A stretch of 64,000 nt of DNA, from contig NZ_AUMK01000011.1 in assembly GCF_000430645.1 (NCBI RefSeq), positions 124,001 through 188,000 of the forward strand, given 5' to 3'. The DNA comes from Aquimarina latercula DSM 2041 (GTDB taxonomy: Bacteria; Bacteroidota; Bacteroidia; Flavobacteriales; Flavobacteriaceae). Shown piece by piece: positions 54,777 through 63,440 of this stretch. Numbering within the stretch: the first letter of the stretch is position 1; each line of letters begins with the position of its first letter. The position numbers and the translations under genes are program-made. The notes beneath the pieces are model-generated. The model was not told where the DNA came from. It did no database searches and saw only the letters and a program-made list of their open reading frames with translations.

Positions 54777-55751
54777 ATGGATACAAAAGTTTTAGTAATT
54801 GGAGCAAATGGACAATTAGGTTCCGTATTGACAAAAGAGCTTCAAAAAAAGTATACAATAGAAAATGTAATAGCTTCAGACCTTAGACAAAGTGAGGATT
54901 TTAAAGGCATATTTGAAATTGTTGATGCTACTGATAGGAATAGAATTCAAGAAGTTATAGAAAGATATAAGATTACCCAAATTTATCATTTAGCGGCAAT
55001 TTTATCAGCTAAAGGAGAGGAAACACCATTAGCTACTTGGGATATTAATATGAAGACTTTGTTTAATGTACTAGAGGTGTCAAGAAAAAATGATATCGAT
55101 AAAGTATTTTTCCCAAGTTCAATTGCGGTATTTGGAGAAGGTGCACCTTTAGAAAATACACCAGATGATGCATATCTTAATCCTGCTACAGTATATGGTA
55201 TTAGTAAAGCTGCGGGAGAAAATTGGGCACAGTATTATTTTCTTAGATATGGTTTAGATGTTAGGTCTATAAGGTATCCTGGTGTGATTGGTTATCAATC
55301 GTTACCTGGAGGAGGTACAACCGATTATGCGGTAGATATATATCATAAAGCGGTACTAGGAGAAGACTTTGATTGCTTCTTAAAAGAAGATACGATGCTT
55401 CCAATGATTTTTATGGAGGATGCTATTAGAGCTACTATAGAATTAATGGAAGCTCCAAAAGAAAATATAGCAGTAAGAACATCTTATAATATTTCGGGAA
55501 TTAGTTTTTCTCCGGAAAATGTAGTCTCCGAAATTCGTAAATTATACCCTGATTTTAATGTAAATTATACCCCTGATTTCCGACAAGAAATAGCTTCTAG
55601 ATGGCCAAAATCAATTAGTGATATTTCTGCTAAAAAAGATTGGGGATGGCAACCACGTTATGATCTCAAAGATATTACTGAAATTATGATTGAAAAACTA
55701 CAACAGAAATATAAAACAGGTTCAAAAAGTAAAGAACTTCTAATGTTTTAG
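54777..55751 (+). CDS. L-threonine 3-dehydrogenase (SDR epimerase type)
   Basis: A 324-residue NAD-dependent extended SDR. The Rossmann motif is VIGANGQLGSVL (residues 6-17) and the catalytic Tyr-x-x-x-Lys is in YGISKAAGE. The sequence type (PGVIGYQSLPGGGTTDYAVDIYHKA) is the threonine dehydrogenase group found in Flavobacteriia, converting threonine to 2-amino-3-ketobutyrate. It is 65 bp upstream of kbl, which uses that product, and is divergent from the Lrp regulator. Confidence 0.92.
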   Translation: MDTKVLVIGANGQLGSVLTKELQKKYTIENVIASDLRQSEDFKGIFEIVDATDRNRIQEVIERYKITQIYHLAAILSAKGEETPLATWDINMKTLFNVLEVSRKNDIDKVFFPSSIAVFGEGAPLENTPDDAYLNPATVYGISKAAGENWAQYYFLRYGLDVRSIRYPGVIGYQSLPGGGTTDYAVDIYHKAVLGEDFDCFLKEDTMLPMIFMEDAIRATIELMEAPKENIAVRTSYNISGISFSPENVVSEIRKLYPDFNVNYTPDFRQEIASRWPKSISDISAKKDWGWQPRYDLKDITEIMIEKLQQKYKTGSKSKELLMF

Positions 55752-55816
55752 AAATTTTGTTTTATAGACTTATAATTTGAGTTTAATTAGTAAATAATAA
55801 AATAAAGAATACCGTA

Positions 55817-57004
55817 ATGTTTTCAAATATTAAAGACGATTTACAAAAAGAGTTAGATGATATTAAATCTGCTGGCTTGTATAAATCAGAAAGAGTAATA
55901 ACTACTCCACAAGGAGCAGAAATAGATACTACAAACACAAAACATGTTTTAAATTTTTGTGCAAATAATTATTTAGGACTTTCTTCTCATCCAGATGTTA
56001 TAAAAGCGGGTAAGGATGCTATAGATTCTCATGGATATGGATTATCTTCTGTAAGGTTTATTTGTGGTACCCAGGATATTCATAAAGAATTAGAACGGAA
56101 AACTGCAGAATTCCTTGGAATGGAAGATTGTATTCTATATGCAGCAGCTTTTGATGCAAATGGAGGAGTTTTTGAACCTATTCTTACGGCGGAGGATGCT
56201 ATTATTTCAGATTCATTGAATCATGCTTCTATAATTGATGGGATAAGATTGTGTAAGGCAAAGCGTTTTAGATATGAACATAATAATATGGTGGATCTAG
56301 AAAAACAATTACAAGCAGCAAAAGGATCTAGAAGGATATTGATTGTAACAGATGGTTCTTTTTCTATGGATGGAACCATTGCGCAATTGGATAAAATTTG
56401 TGATTTGGCTGATACGTACGAAGCCATGGTGATGATAGATGAGTGTCACTCTACTGGTTTTCTTGGAAAAACTGGACGTGGAACTCATGAGTACCGGGAT
56501 GTAATGGGAAGAATTGATATTATAACAGGTACTTATGGTAAGGCGCTTGGTGGAGCTTCTGGGGGGTTTACAGCAGCAAGAAAAGAAATTGTAGATATGC
56601 TAAGGCAACGATCTAGGCCTTATCTGTTTTCTAATACAGTAGCACCATCAATTGTAGGAGCTTCGATTAATGTACTTGATTTGTTAAGTTCTTCAACTGT
56701 ACTTAGAGATAAATTGGAGGAGAATACTAAATATTTTAGATCAGAAATGACTGCTGCAGGATTTGATATAGTATCTGGAGATCATCCTATAGTTCCTGTG
56801 ATGCTTTATGAAGCTACTTTAGCGCAAGAGTTTGCTGCAAAATTATTAGATGAGGGAATTTATGTTATTGGATTTTTCTATCCCGTGGTACCAAAAGGTA
56901 AAGCTCGTATAAGAGTACAATTATCTGCTGGACATGATCGACATCACTTAGAAAAAGCAGTAAAAGCATTTACTAAAGTAGGTAAAGAGCTGGGAGTAAT
57001 ATAA
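55817..57004 (+). CDS. kbl: Glycine C-acetyltransferase (2-amino-3-ketobutyrate CoA ligase)
   Basis: A 395-residue PLP enzyme of the alpha-oxoamine synthase family that splits 2-amino-3-ketobutyrate with CoA into glycine and acetyl-CoA. Landmarks: [46 protein letters not shown] and the PLP lysine in [14 protein letters not shown]. Together with the dehydrogenase upstream it completes the threonine-to-glycine route. Length and motifs are intact. Confidence 0.96.
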   Translation: MFSNIKDDLQKELDDIKSAGLYKSERVITTPQGAEIDTTNTKHVLNFCANNYLGLSSHPDVIKAGKDAIDSHGYGLSSVRFICGTQDIHKELERKTAEFLGMEDCILYAAAFDANGGVFEPILTAEDAIISDSLNHASIIDGIRLCKAKRFRYEHNNMVDLEKQLQAAKGSRRILIVTDGSFSMDGTIAQLDKICDLADTYEAMVMIDECHSTGFLGKTGRGTHEYRDVMGRIDIITGTYGKALGGASGGFTAARKEIVDMLRQRSRPYLFSNTVAPSIVGASINVLDLLSSSTVLRDKLEENTKYFRSEMTAAGFDIVSGDHPIVPVMLYEATLAQEFAAKLLDEGIYVIGFFYPVVPKGKARIRVQLSAGHDRHHLEKAVKAFTKVGKELGVI

Positions 57005-57006
57005 TT

Positions 57007-57022
57007 ACTAACGTTTGTTAGT
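57007..57022 (+). terminator. Small hairpin after kbl
   Basis: ACTAAC and GTTAGT form a 6-bp stem with GTTT loop just after the kbl stop, followed only by GTTTAAAA. It is a weak terminator candidate. Confidence 0.4.
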
Positions 57023-57125
57023 GTTTAAAAACTTAAAAGATTCTTATTGTACAGGTTGGTTTGTTTAAAATATTTCATTGATTCATATTAAAAATTTGAT
57101 ATTTGATGATAATAGGTTTGAATCA

Positions 57126-57158
57126 ATGAAAAAAATGAAAAAATATTTTGTATGGTAA
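57126..57158 (+). CDS. Very short upstream frame with aromatic end (candidate first leader peptide)
   Basis: A ten-codon frame M-K-K-M-K-K-Y-F-V-W directly follows the box TAGGTTTG (57113-57120), which matches the -7 element, so it could begin a leaderless transcript. It is Tyr/Phe/Trp-containing and lies 40 bp before the main aromatic leader. It may be chance. Confidence 0.25.
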   Translation: MKKMKKYFVW

Positions 57159-57197
57159 TAGTTTTAGCTAATTTAGCAACGTATTAAAGAAACAACA

Positions 57198-57275
57198 ATG
57201 AGCAATTTGTTTACTTGGAACCGATTTTATTTTTTCTTCTTTTATTTTAAAAGTAAGATCGGGATCGCTATGTAA
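57198..57275 (+). CDS. Aromatic (Phe-rich) leader peptide of the pheA operon
   Basis: A 25-codon frame (ATG 57198, TAA 57273-57275) whose centre reads F-T-W-N-R-F-Y-F-F-F-F-Y-F: eight Phe, two Tyr and one Trp among 25 residues. It lies just upstream of a terminator/antiterminator pair and 77 bp before pheA, the design of an amino acid attenuator leader. When charged tRNA-Phe is scarce, ribosomes would stall in the Phe run and favour read-through into the operon. The 347-base gap between kbl and pheA is taken up by this control region. The name pheL is used for such peptides elsewhere. Confidence 0.8.
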   Translation: MSNLFTWNRFYFFFFYFKSKIGIAM

Positions 57276-57332
57276 ATGAATAAGCCAAAATTTATAAATT
57301 AGAATCCCGATGAAAAATCGGGATTTTTTTTT
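57258..57332 (+). terminator. Attenuator terminator with competing antiterminator arm
   Basis: AATCCCGAT (57303-57311) and ATCGGGATT (57317-57325) form a 9-bp stem with a 5-nt loop and a run of nine T (57324-57332): a strong intrinsic terminator. An extra copy of the 3' arm, ATCGGGAT at 57258-57265, lies within the end of the leader peptide frame and can pair with 57304-57311 instead, freeing the 3' arm. A ribosome finishing the peptide would cover that copy and permit termination; a stalled one would not. Confidence 0.85.
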
Positions 57333-57352
57333 GAAATCAAAATTTAAAACGT

Positions 57353-58183
57353 TTGAGAAAGAAAGTTGCTATACAAGGAATAAAGGGATCATATCATCAT
57401 GGGGTTGCCCAAGCGTATTTTGGTGATCAAATAGATGTAGATGAATGTATGTCTTTTCAAGAACTGGTTCATAGTCTAGAGAGAAAGAAAAGTACTGATG
57501 CTGTGATGGCAATAGAGAACTCTATCGCAGGCTCGATTATTCCTAATTATGCATATATTGATGAACATAATCTAACAATATGTGGGGAGTATTTTCAGCC
57601 AATTCATCATTGTTTAATGGCTTTAGAGGGACAAGAAATCTCCGATATAAAAGAGGTATATTCTCATCCTATGGCTTTGCTTCAGTGCAAAGAATTTTTT
57701 AGAGACCAACCACATATTAAATTAGTAGAAGATTCAGATACTGCAGATGTTGCAAAAAGAATTCAAGAACAAGGATTAAAAGGCGTTGCTGCTGTGGCAG
57801 GAGAAACTGCTGCTAATATTTATCAATTAAATGTTTTAGCAAAAGAAATTCAGACAATTAAATCAAATTGTACACGATTCTTTATACTAACAACTAGAGA
57901 AGATTCTGGAGTGGATAGTAAAGAAATTAATAAAGCATCTTTAAAATTTTTAACGGATCATAAAAGAGGAAGTTTAGCAACAGTTCTTAATGTTATGAGC
58001 GATTGTGGTTTGAACCTTACTAAGATTCAGTCATTGCCGGTAATTAACATGCCTTGGAAATATTCCTTTTTTGTAGATGTTACGTTTAGTGCATATGAGG
58101 ATTATCAAAAAGCTGTTTCTTTATTAAAAATAATGGCATTAGAATTTAAAATTTTAGGAGAATATAAAAATCAAAACGGATGA
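57353..58183 (+). CDS. pheA: Prephenate dehydratase
   Basis: A 276-residue protein that makes phenylpyruvate from prephenate. The only start available is TTG at 57353: a stop lies six codons upstream and the first in-frame ATG removes the core strand. Landmarks: VAIQGIKGSYHHGVA, the ENSIAGSI motif, SHPMALLQC, and the substrate-site NCTRFFIL. A C-terminal ACT domain (about 200-272; TKIQSLPVINMPWKYSFF) gives Phe feedback. No chorismate mutase is fused; that activity is at 60230-61312. It starts 20 bp after the attenuator. Confidence 0.93.
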   Translation: MRKKVAIQGIKGSYHHGVAQAYFGDQIDVDECMSFQELVHSLERKKSTDAVMAIENSIAGSIIPNYAYIDEHNLTICGEYFQPIHHCLMALEGQEISDIKEVYSHPMALLQCKEFFRDQPHIKLVEDSDTADVAKRIQEQGLKGVAAVAGETAANIYQLNVLAKEIQTIKSNCTRFFILTTREDSGVDSKEINKASLKFLTDHKRGSLATVLNVMSDCGLNLTKIQSLPVINMPWKYSFFVDVTFSAYEDYQKAVSLLKIMALEFKILGEYKNQNG

Positions 58184-59337
58184 GTATTCAAACTGCAAAA
58201 AGATTAGAAACGGTTGAGGAATATTATTTCTCTAAAAAATTACGAGAGGTAAGGGCGCTAGCGGCTTCAGGTAAGCCAATTCTAAATATGGCTATAGGTA
58301 GTCCCGATCTGGATCCACCTAAAAAAGTTGTAGAAGCTATTCAAAATGCCGTTGTTTTAGATGGAGCTCACAAGTACCAAAGTTATCAGGGGATCCCAGA
58401 ATTACGGGAAGCTATTTCAAACTTTTACGAAAATAAATATAAGGTAGTTCTAGATCCAGAAAATGAAATTTTACCCTTGATGGGATCCAAAGAGGGAATT
58501 ATGCATATATCATTAACGTATCTTAATGAAGGAGATGAGGTTTTGGTTCCCAATCCTGGATATCCCACATATACATCTGTAACTAATTTAGTTGGAGCCA
58601 AACCTGTTTATTACGATTTGGTGGCGGAGAATGGGTGGGAACCAGATTTAAAAGCTTTAGCTAAAAATGATTTAAGTAAGGTGAAAATTATGTGGATTAA
58701 TTACCCCCACATGCCCACGGGAGCCAATGGTAGTATGGATTTGTTTAAAAAGTTAGTAGATTTTGCAACAAATCATAATATTTTATTGATTAATGATAAT
58801 CCTTACAGCTTTGTTCTAAATGATAACCCAATAAGTATTCTATCTGTTCCTGGAGCTAAAAATGTTGCACTTGAGCTAAATTCGTTGAGTAAGACATTTA
58901 ATATGGCCGGATGGAGAGTAGGAATGGTTAATGGAAGTCAGGAAAAAATTGAAGCTATTCTAAAAGTAAAAAGTAATATGGATAGTGGTATGTTTCAAGG
59001 GATTCAGAAAGGAGCTATAGCTGCATTGAATATATCTGATGATTGGTATTCTAATATGAATGCTATTTATAAAGAACGTAGAAAGTTAATCTGGGAATTA
59101 GCTTCAATTCTTGGTTGCAACTATGATAAAACAGCGACAGGAATGTTTGTTTGGGCAAAACTACCAAAAGGAATTAACGCTGTTGAGTTTATCGATACGA
59201 TATTATATGAAAATAGTGTTTTTATAACTCCAGGTGATATTTTTGGAAGTAATGGAGCAGGTTATATTCGTTTTTCTTTATGTGTTACTAAAGAGAATAT
59301 AAACGAAGCAATAAAAAGATTACAAGTAGAAGCATGA
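58180..59337 (+). CDS. Class I/II aminotransferase (aromatic pathway)
   Basis: A 385-residue fold type I PLP aminotransferase. Landmarks: MAIGSPDLDPP, YQSYQGIPELREAI, the nucleotide-like NYPHMPTGANG, and the PLP lysine in NSLSKTFNMAGWRVG. It overlaps pheA by 4 bp (ATGA) and tyrA by 4 bp, so it belongs to the aromatic operon and probably aminates phenylpyruvate and hydroxyphenylpyruvate. Related enzymes are often labelled aspartate or LL-diaminopimelate aminotransferases, so the exact substrate is inferred from context. Confidence 0.88.
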   Translation: MSIQTAKRLETVEEYYFSKKLREVRALAASGKPILNMAIGSPDLDPPKKVVEAIQNAVVLDGAHKYQSYQGIPELREAISNFYENKYKVVLDPENEILPLMGSKEGIMHISLTYLNEGDEVLVPNPGYPTYTSVTNLVGAKPVYYDLVAENGWEPDLKALAKNDLSKVKIMWINYPHMPTGANGSMDLFKKLVDFATNHNILLINDNPYSFVLNDNPISILSVPGAKNVALELNSLSKTFNMAGWRVGMVNGSQEKIEAILKVKSNMDSGMFQGIQKGAIAALNISDDWYSNMNAIYKERRKLIWELASILGCNYDKTATGMFVWAKLPKGINAVEFIDTILYENSVFITPGDIFGSNGAGYIRFSLCVTKENINEAIKRLQVEA

Positions 59338-60182
59338 AAGTATTCATAATAGGTATTGGGTTGATAGGAGGGTCGTTTGCAATTGATATCAAAGCGGCAT
59401 TCAATGAAGCGAAAATTTACGGTATAGATAAAAATGAAGAGCATTTGGATAAAGCAATTTCTCTTGGGTTAATCGATGAGAAAGCAAATTTTTCAGCATT
59501 AGAAAAAGCAGATGTTGTTATAACTTCGATTCCGGTAGATGTAACCGTGAAACTATTACCGGAAATTTTAGATATTATACATGATGACTGTTTGGTATTT
59601 GATGTAGGTTCTACTAAGAAGAAATTATGTAATTCAGTAAGTGATCACCCGAAACGAAGAAATTATTTGGCGGCACATCCGATAGCCGGAACAGAGTTTT
59701 CAGGACCGCAGGCAGCAATTGCTAATTTGTATAGAGGTAAAACTAACATTATTTGTGAAGTAGAAAAGACGGCTTTTAAATTACAGGAGCGCGGAATGGA
59801 GATTTTTACAAGATTAGGAATGAGGATACGATATATGGACCCTGCTTCTCATGATAAACATATTGCATATGTATCTCATTTGTCACATATTAGTTCTTTT
59901 ATGTTAGGAAAAACCGTAATTGAGAAAGAAAAGAATGAACGTGATATTTTTGATATGGCAGGTAGTGGGTTTGCATCTACGGTAAGATTAGCTAAAAGTT
60001 CTCCCGAAATGTGGGCACCCATTTTTAAACACAATAAAGAAAATGTAGTCGAAACTTTAACTGAGTATATAGCAAATCTCACACAGTTTAAAGAGTTGAT
60101 GGAAGAAGATAATTTTGTAGAAATTTATAAAGAAATGGAAGACACTAATCATATAAGAACAATTTTGAAAGGAATTTCATAA
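59334..60182 (+). CDS. tyrA: Prephenate dehydrogenase
   Basis: A 282-residue NAD(P)-dependent enzyme that makes hydroxyphenylpyruvate from prephenate. The nucleotide site is GIGLIGGSFA at the start; the AAHPIAGTEFSGP motif and the SHLSHISSFMLG block with its catalytic His are diagnostic of TyrA. It overlaps the aminotransferase gene by 4 bp and is followed 47 bp later by DAHP synthase. It has no fused chorismate mutase or ACT domain. Confidence 0.93.
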   Translation: MKVFIIGIGLIGGSFAIDIKAAFNEAKIYGIDKNEEHLDKAISLGLIDEKANFSALEKADVVITSIPVDVTVKLLPEILDIIHDDCLVFDVGSTKKKLCNSVSDHPKRRNYLAAHPIAGTEFSGPQAAIANLYRGKTNIICEVEKTAFKLQERGMEIFTRLGMRIRYMDPASHDKHIAYVSHLSHISSFMLGKTVIEKEKNERDIFDMAGSGFASTVRLAKSSPEMWAPIFKHNKENVVETLTEYIANLTQFKELMEEDNFVEIYKEMEDTNHIRTILKGIS

Positions 60183-60229
60183 AATAACCACTTAAAAACA
60201 GATTATTAATAGAGAATAAAAAAATAAAA

Positions 60230-61312
60230 ATGGAGAATAAAAAAGAACTTAGAAACTGGTTAGACGAATACAACTTGGATCACCCATTGGTGATAGGAGG
60301 GCCTTGTAGTGCAGAAACAGAAGAACAAGTAGTTAAGATAGCGCATCAACTTAAAGATTCTGACGCTACAGTGTTGCGTGCTGGAATTTGGAAACCAAGA
60401 ACTAGACCAGGTAATTTTGAAGGTGTTGGAGCTTTAGGGTTGAAATGGTTACAGCGAGCTAAAGAAGAAACAGGAATGAAGATAGCTACTGAGGTGGCAA
60501 ATCCTCATCATGTAGAATTGGCCCTAGAACATGGAGTAGATGTATTATGGATAGGTGCCAGAAGTACAGTTTCTCCTTTTATAGTGCAAGATATTGCAGA
60601 GGCTTGTAGAGGGATTGATAATCCAGTATTGATCAAGAATCCAATTAATCCAGATCTATCACTTTGGTTAGGAGCTGTAGAGCGTTTTTATACGTGCGAT
60701 GTTAAAAATTTGGGGGTAATACATAGAGGGTTTTCGACATATGAAAAAACGAAGTACCGTAATATCCCAGAATGGCAAATACCAATTGATTTGCAAAATC
60801 GTTTTCCAGATTTACCACTTATTTTAGATCCATCCCATATTGCGGGAAGAAGAGACTTGATTTTTGACCTTTCGCAGACGGCTTTAGATCTAAATTTTGA
60901 TGGATTAATAGTCGAAACGCATTATGATCCAGATAATGCTTGGAGTGATGCCGCGCAACAGATTACACCAGAAACTTTAGTTCAACATATGAAAGATTTA
61001 AGAATTCGTAAAGAAGTAGGAGTAGATGAAGCATACCAAAGAACTTTAAATGAATTACGTGCAAAAATCGATGTAGCCGATAATCAATTATTAGATGTTT
61101 TGTCCAGAAGAATGAAAATTTCTGATGAGATTGGTAAAGCCAAAGCTAAACAGAATGTTGCGATATTGCAGTCTAAACGTTGGAATGAAATTTTAGGTAA
61201 AATGATTCTTGAAGGAGAAGAAAAGGGATTAAGTGAAGAGTTCATGTTAAGAATTTATAAAGCAATCCATCAAGAGTCTATAAATCACCAGAAAAAAGTA
61301 GCTAAATCTTAA
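60230..61312 (+). CDS. DAHP synthase / chorismate mutase fusion
   Basis: A 360-residue bifunctional enzyme. Residues 1 to about 255 are a type I DAHP synthase (KDSA-like branch): GGPCSAETEEQ, LRAGIWKPRTRPGNFEG, and LILDPSHIAGRRDLI. From about 265 to 355 is an AroQ-type chorismate mutase: LNELRAKIDVADNQLLDVLSRRMKISDEIG. It provides both the first step of the shikimate route and the chorismate-to-prephenate step for the operon. Fusions of this order are known in Bacteroidota and Bacillus-type bacteria. Confidence 0.93.
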   Translation: MENKKELRNWLDEYNLDHPLVIGGPCSAETEEQVVKIAHQLKDSDATVLRAGIWKPRTRPGNFEGVGALGLKWLQRAKEETGMKIATEVANPHHVELALEHGVDVLWIGARSTVSPFIVQDIAEACRGIDNPVLIKNPINPDLSLWLGAVERFYTCDVKNLGVIHRGFSTYEKTKYRNIPEWQIPIDLQNRFPDLPLILDPSHIAGRRDLIFDLSQTALDLNFDGLIVETHYDPDNAWSDAAQQITPETLVQHMKDLRIRKEVGVDEAYQRTLNELRAKIDVADNQLLDVLSRRMKISDEIGKAKAKQNVAILQSKRWNEILGKMILEGEEKGLSEEFMLRIYKAIHQESINHQKKVAKS

Positions 61313-61362
61313 ATGTGTATAATACCTATTGGGTATAGAGATTTATTTGCATCTTTGCGTTT

Positions 61363-62313
61363 ATGACAGGAACCGTTTATAAATCTACCGGAAGTTGGTA
61401 TACCGTTAAAACTGATAACGGCACTGTATATGAGTGTCGTATAAAAGGTAAATTTAGAATAAAAGGTATAAAAAGTACCAATCCAGTTTCTGTAGGCGAT
61501 AGGGTGGATTTTAAGGTAGAAACTAATAATGATAGAGAAACCGGTGTTATAGAAAATATAAGAGAACGCCGGAATTATATTATTAGAAAATCAGTAAATC
61601 TTTCTAAACAAACTCACATCATTGCGGCAAACATTGATGTGGTTTTTTTATTAGTAACTCTTAATAATCCACCAACTTTTACGGCTTTTATAGATCGTTT
61701 TTTAGTTACTGCAGAGGCCTATGATATTAAGGCAATTTTATTGTTTAATAAAATTGACACTTATGATGAAGATGAACTCCTAGAAATAAAGTATCTAGCT
61801 GCTTTATATAGAAATATAGGATATGAGTGTATAGGGATATCTGCAAAAACAGGAAAAAATATTGACAAAGTTAAAACCTTAATGGAAGGTCAAGTGAGTA
61901 TGTTTTCTGGACATAGTGGTGTGGGAAAATCTACATTGGTTAATTTAATAGAGCCTAATTTATCTCTTAAAACAGCCGAGATTAGTGATCAACATCAACA
62001 AGGACAACATACTACTACTTTTGCTGAAATGTATGATCTTAGTTTTGATGCTAAGATTATTGATACTCCAGGTATCAAAGGTTTTGGAATCGTCGATATG
62101 GATAAAGAAGAAGTTGGAGACTATTTTCCAGAATTTTTCGAACTAAAACAACAATGTAAGTTTAATAATTGTCTACATATAAATGAACCAAAATGTGCTG
62201 TTAAAGAAGCACTAGATAAGGAAGAGATCGCTTGGTCTCGATATAAAAGTTATTTGCAAATCCTCGAAGGAGAAGAAGAGCATTATCGAAAAAATAATTA
62301 CGATGAAGAATAA
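61363..62313 (+). CDS. rsgA: Ribosome small-subunit-dependent GTPase A
   Basis: A 316-residue circularly permuted GTPase that assists 30S subunit maturation. After an N-terminal OB fold come the guanine motif FNKIDTYD (before the P-loop, as permuted GTPases require), the P-loop GHSGVGKS at residues 183-190, and DTPG. A C-terminal zinc motif is formed by C-x4-C-x-H-x5-C. A CATCTTTG box ending at 61357 resembles the -7 element, so transcription may start at the ATG. Confidence 0.94.
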   Translation: MTGTVYKSTGSWYTVKTDNGTVYECRIKGKFRIKGIKSTNPVSVGDRVDFKVETNNDRETGVIENIRERRNYIIRKSVNLSKQTHIIAANIDVVFLLVTLNNPPTFTAFIDRFLVTAEAYDIKAILLFNKIDTYDEDELLEIKYLAALYRNIGYECIGISAKTGKNIDKVKTLMEGQVSMFSGHSGVGKSTLVNLIEPNLSLKTAEISDQHQQGQHTTTFAEMYDLSFDAKIIDTPGIKGFGIVDMDKEEVGDYFPEFFELKQQCKFNNCLHINEPKCAVKEALDKEEIAWSRYKSYLQILEGEEEHYRKNNYDEE

Positions 62314-62361
62314 AATTTTATTTTTCAGGATAACATTTCCTCTATAAAAGACACATACATA

Positions 62362-62814
62362 ATGAGAGCTGTAATTCAAAGAGTTTCTGAAGCATCAGTT
62401 AAAGTAAAAAGAGACAAGATTTCGGAGATTGGTTTAGGCCTTCTCATCTTGTTAGGAGTTGAAGAAGAAGATTCTAAAGATGATGTATTATGGCTATCAA
62501 GAAAAATAAGTCGACTAAGAATATTTAGTGATGAGAATAATATGATGAATAATAGTATTCTTGATATTGGTGGAGATGCAATAGTAGTGAGTCAGTTTAC
62601 ATTACATGCAAGTACTAAAAAAGGAAATAGGCCGAGTTTTATTAAAGCTGCAAAACCAGAAAAAGCAATTCCCTTATATGAAGAGTTTATAAAAGAGATA
62701 GAAAAAAACTTAAAAAAGAAAGTAGGAACCGGAGTTTTCGGAGCAGACATGAAGGTTTCATTACTTAATGATGGACCAGTAACCATAATTATTGATACTA
62801 AGAACAAAGAATAA
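62362..62814 (+). CDS. dtd: D-aminoacyl-tRNA deacylase
   Basis: A 150-residue enzyme that removes D-amino acids from tRNA. Diagnostic features: MRAVIQRVSEASVKV, SQFTLHA (the SQxTL motif), KGNRPSF and the C-terminal NDGPVTIIID, which carries the Gly-cisPro proofreading pair. It lies 48 bp after rsgA and 44 bp before the MazG-like gene, in the same direction. Confidence 0.95.
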   Translation: MRAVIQRVSEASVKVKRDKISEIGLGLLILLGVEEEDSKDDVLWLSRKISRLRIFSDENNMMNNSILDIGGDAIVVSQFTLHASTKKGNRPSFIKAAKPEKAIPLYEEFIKEIEKNLKKKVGTGVFGADMKVSLLNDGPVTIIIDTKNKE

Positions 62815-62858
62815 TAATCTTCTCATAATTTGTTTGAGAGAAGGAAAAAATATAAAGA

Positions 62859-63185
62859 ATGGATATTCAAAATGCGCAAAAAGCGGTAGATGATTGGATT
62901 AAGAATCATGGAGTAAGATATTTTAATGAGCTTACCAATATGGCACAACTTACCGAAGAAGTAGGAGAAGTGGCAAGGATAATAGCGCGCAGATATGGTG
63001 AGCAAAGTGAAAAAGAAAGTGATAAAAATAAAGATTTAGGAGAAGAACTAGCAGATGTTATGTTTGTAGTATTATGCTTAGCAAATCAAACGGGTATCGA
63101 TCTTCAAGAAGCGTTCAATAAAAAGTTGGATATTAAGACAAAAAGAGATCACGATCGTCACCATAATAATGATAAATTAAAATAA
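62859..63185 (+). CDS. MazG-like nucleotide pyrophosphohydrolase
   Basis: A 108-residue all-helical protein. The magnesium-binding pattern is visible: TEEVGEVARII (E-E-x-x-E) and GEELADVMFVVL (E-x-x-D). This is a single MazG-type domain, expected to hydrolyse noncanonical or excess NTPs or dNTPs as a dimer. It overlaps the following small membrane gene by one base. Confidence 0.9.
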   Translation: MDIQNAQKAVDDWIKNHGVRYFNELTNMAQLTEEVGEVARIIARRYGEQSEKESDKNKDLGEELADVMFVVLCLANQTGIDLQEAFNKKLDIKTKRDHDRHHNNDKLK

Positions 63186-63439
63186 TGTTTAAATCAATTA
63201 TTTCCTCAAAAAGATATTGGAAATCTGTACTTCTTTTAGGTCTTGTTTTTGTTGTGTTGTTTAGTATTATTGAACATTTAATGCAATATGGTGGCTTGGC
63301 ATTCGATACTTTTATAGATGAAAAAATAAATAATGGTCTTTGGGTAAGGTATATCAGTTCTCGAGTTGTAGGAGGATTAACATATGGGATGATTCTAGGG
63401 TATTATTTTGAATTAAAAAAACGTAAATCCAATAGATAA
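63185..63439 (+). CDS. Small two-helix membrane protein, hypothetical
   Basis: An 84-residue protein with membrane helices at about residues 12-31 and 57-73, and a basic C-terminus (ELKKRKSNR). No known family is recognised with certainty. Its start codon overlaps the stop of the MazG-like gene and its stop is directly before aroA, so all are one transcript. The role is unknown. Confidence 0.65.
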   Translation: MFKSIISSKRYWKSVLLLGLVFVVLFSIIEHLMQYGGLAFDTFIDEKINNGLWVRYISSRVVGGLTYGMILGYYFELKKRKSNR

Positions 63440-63440
63440 A

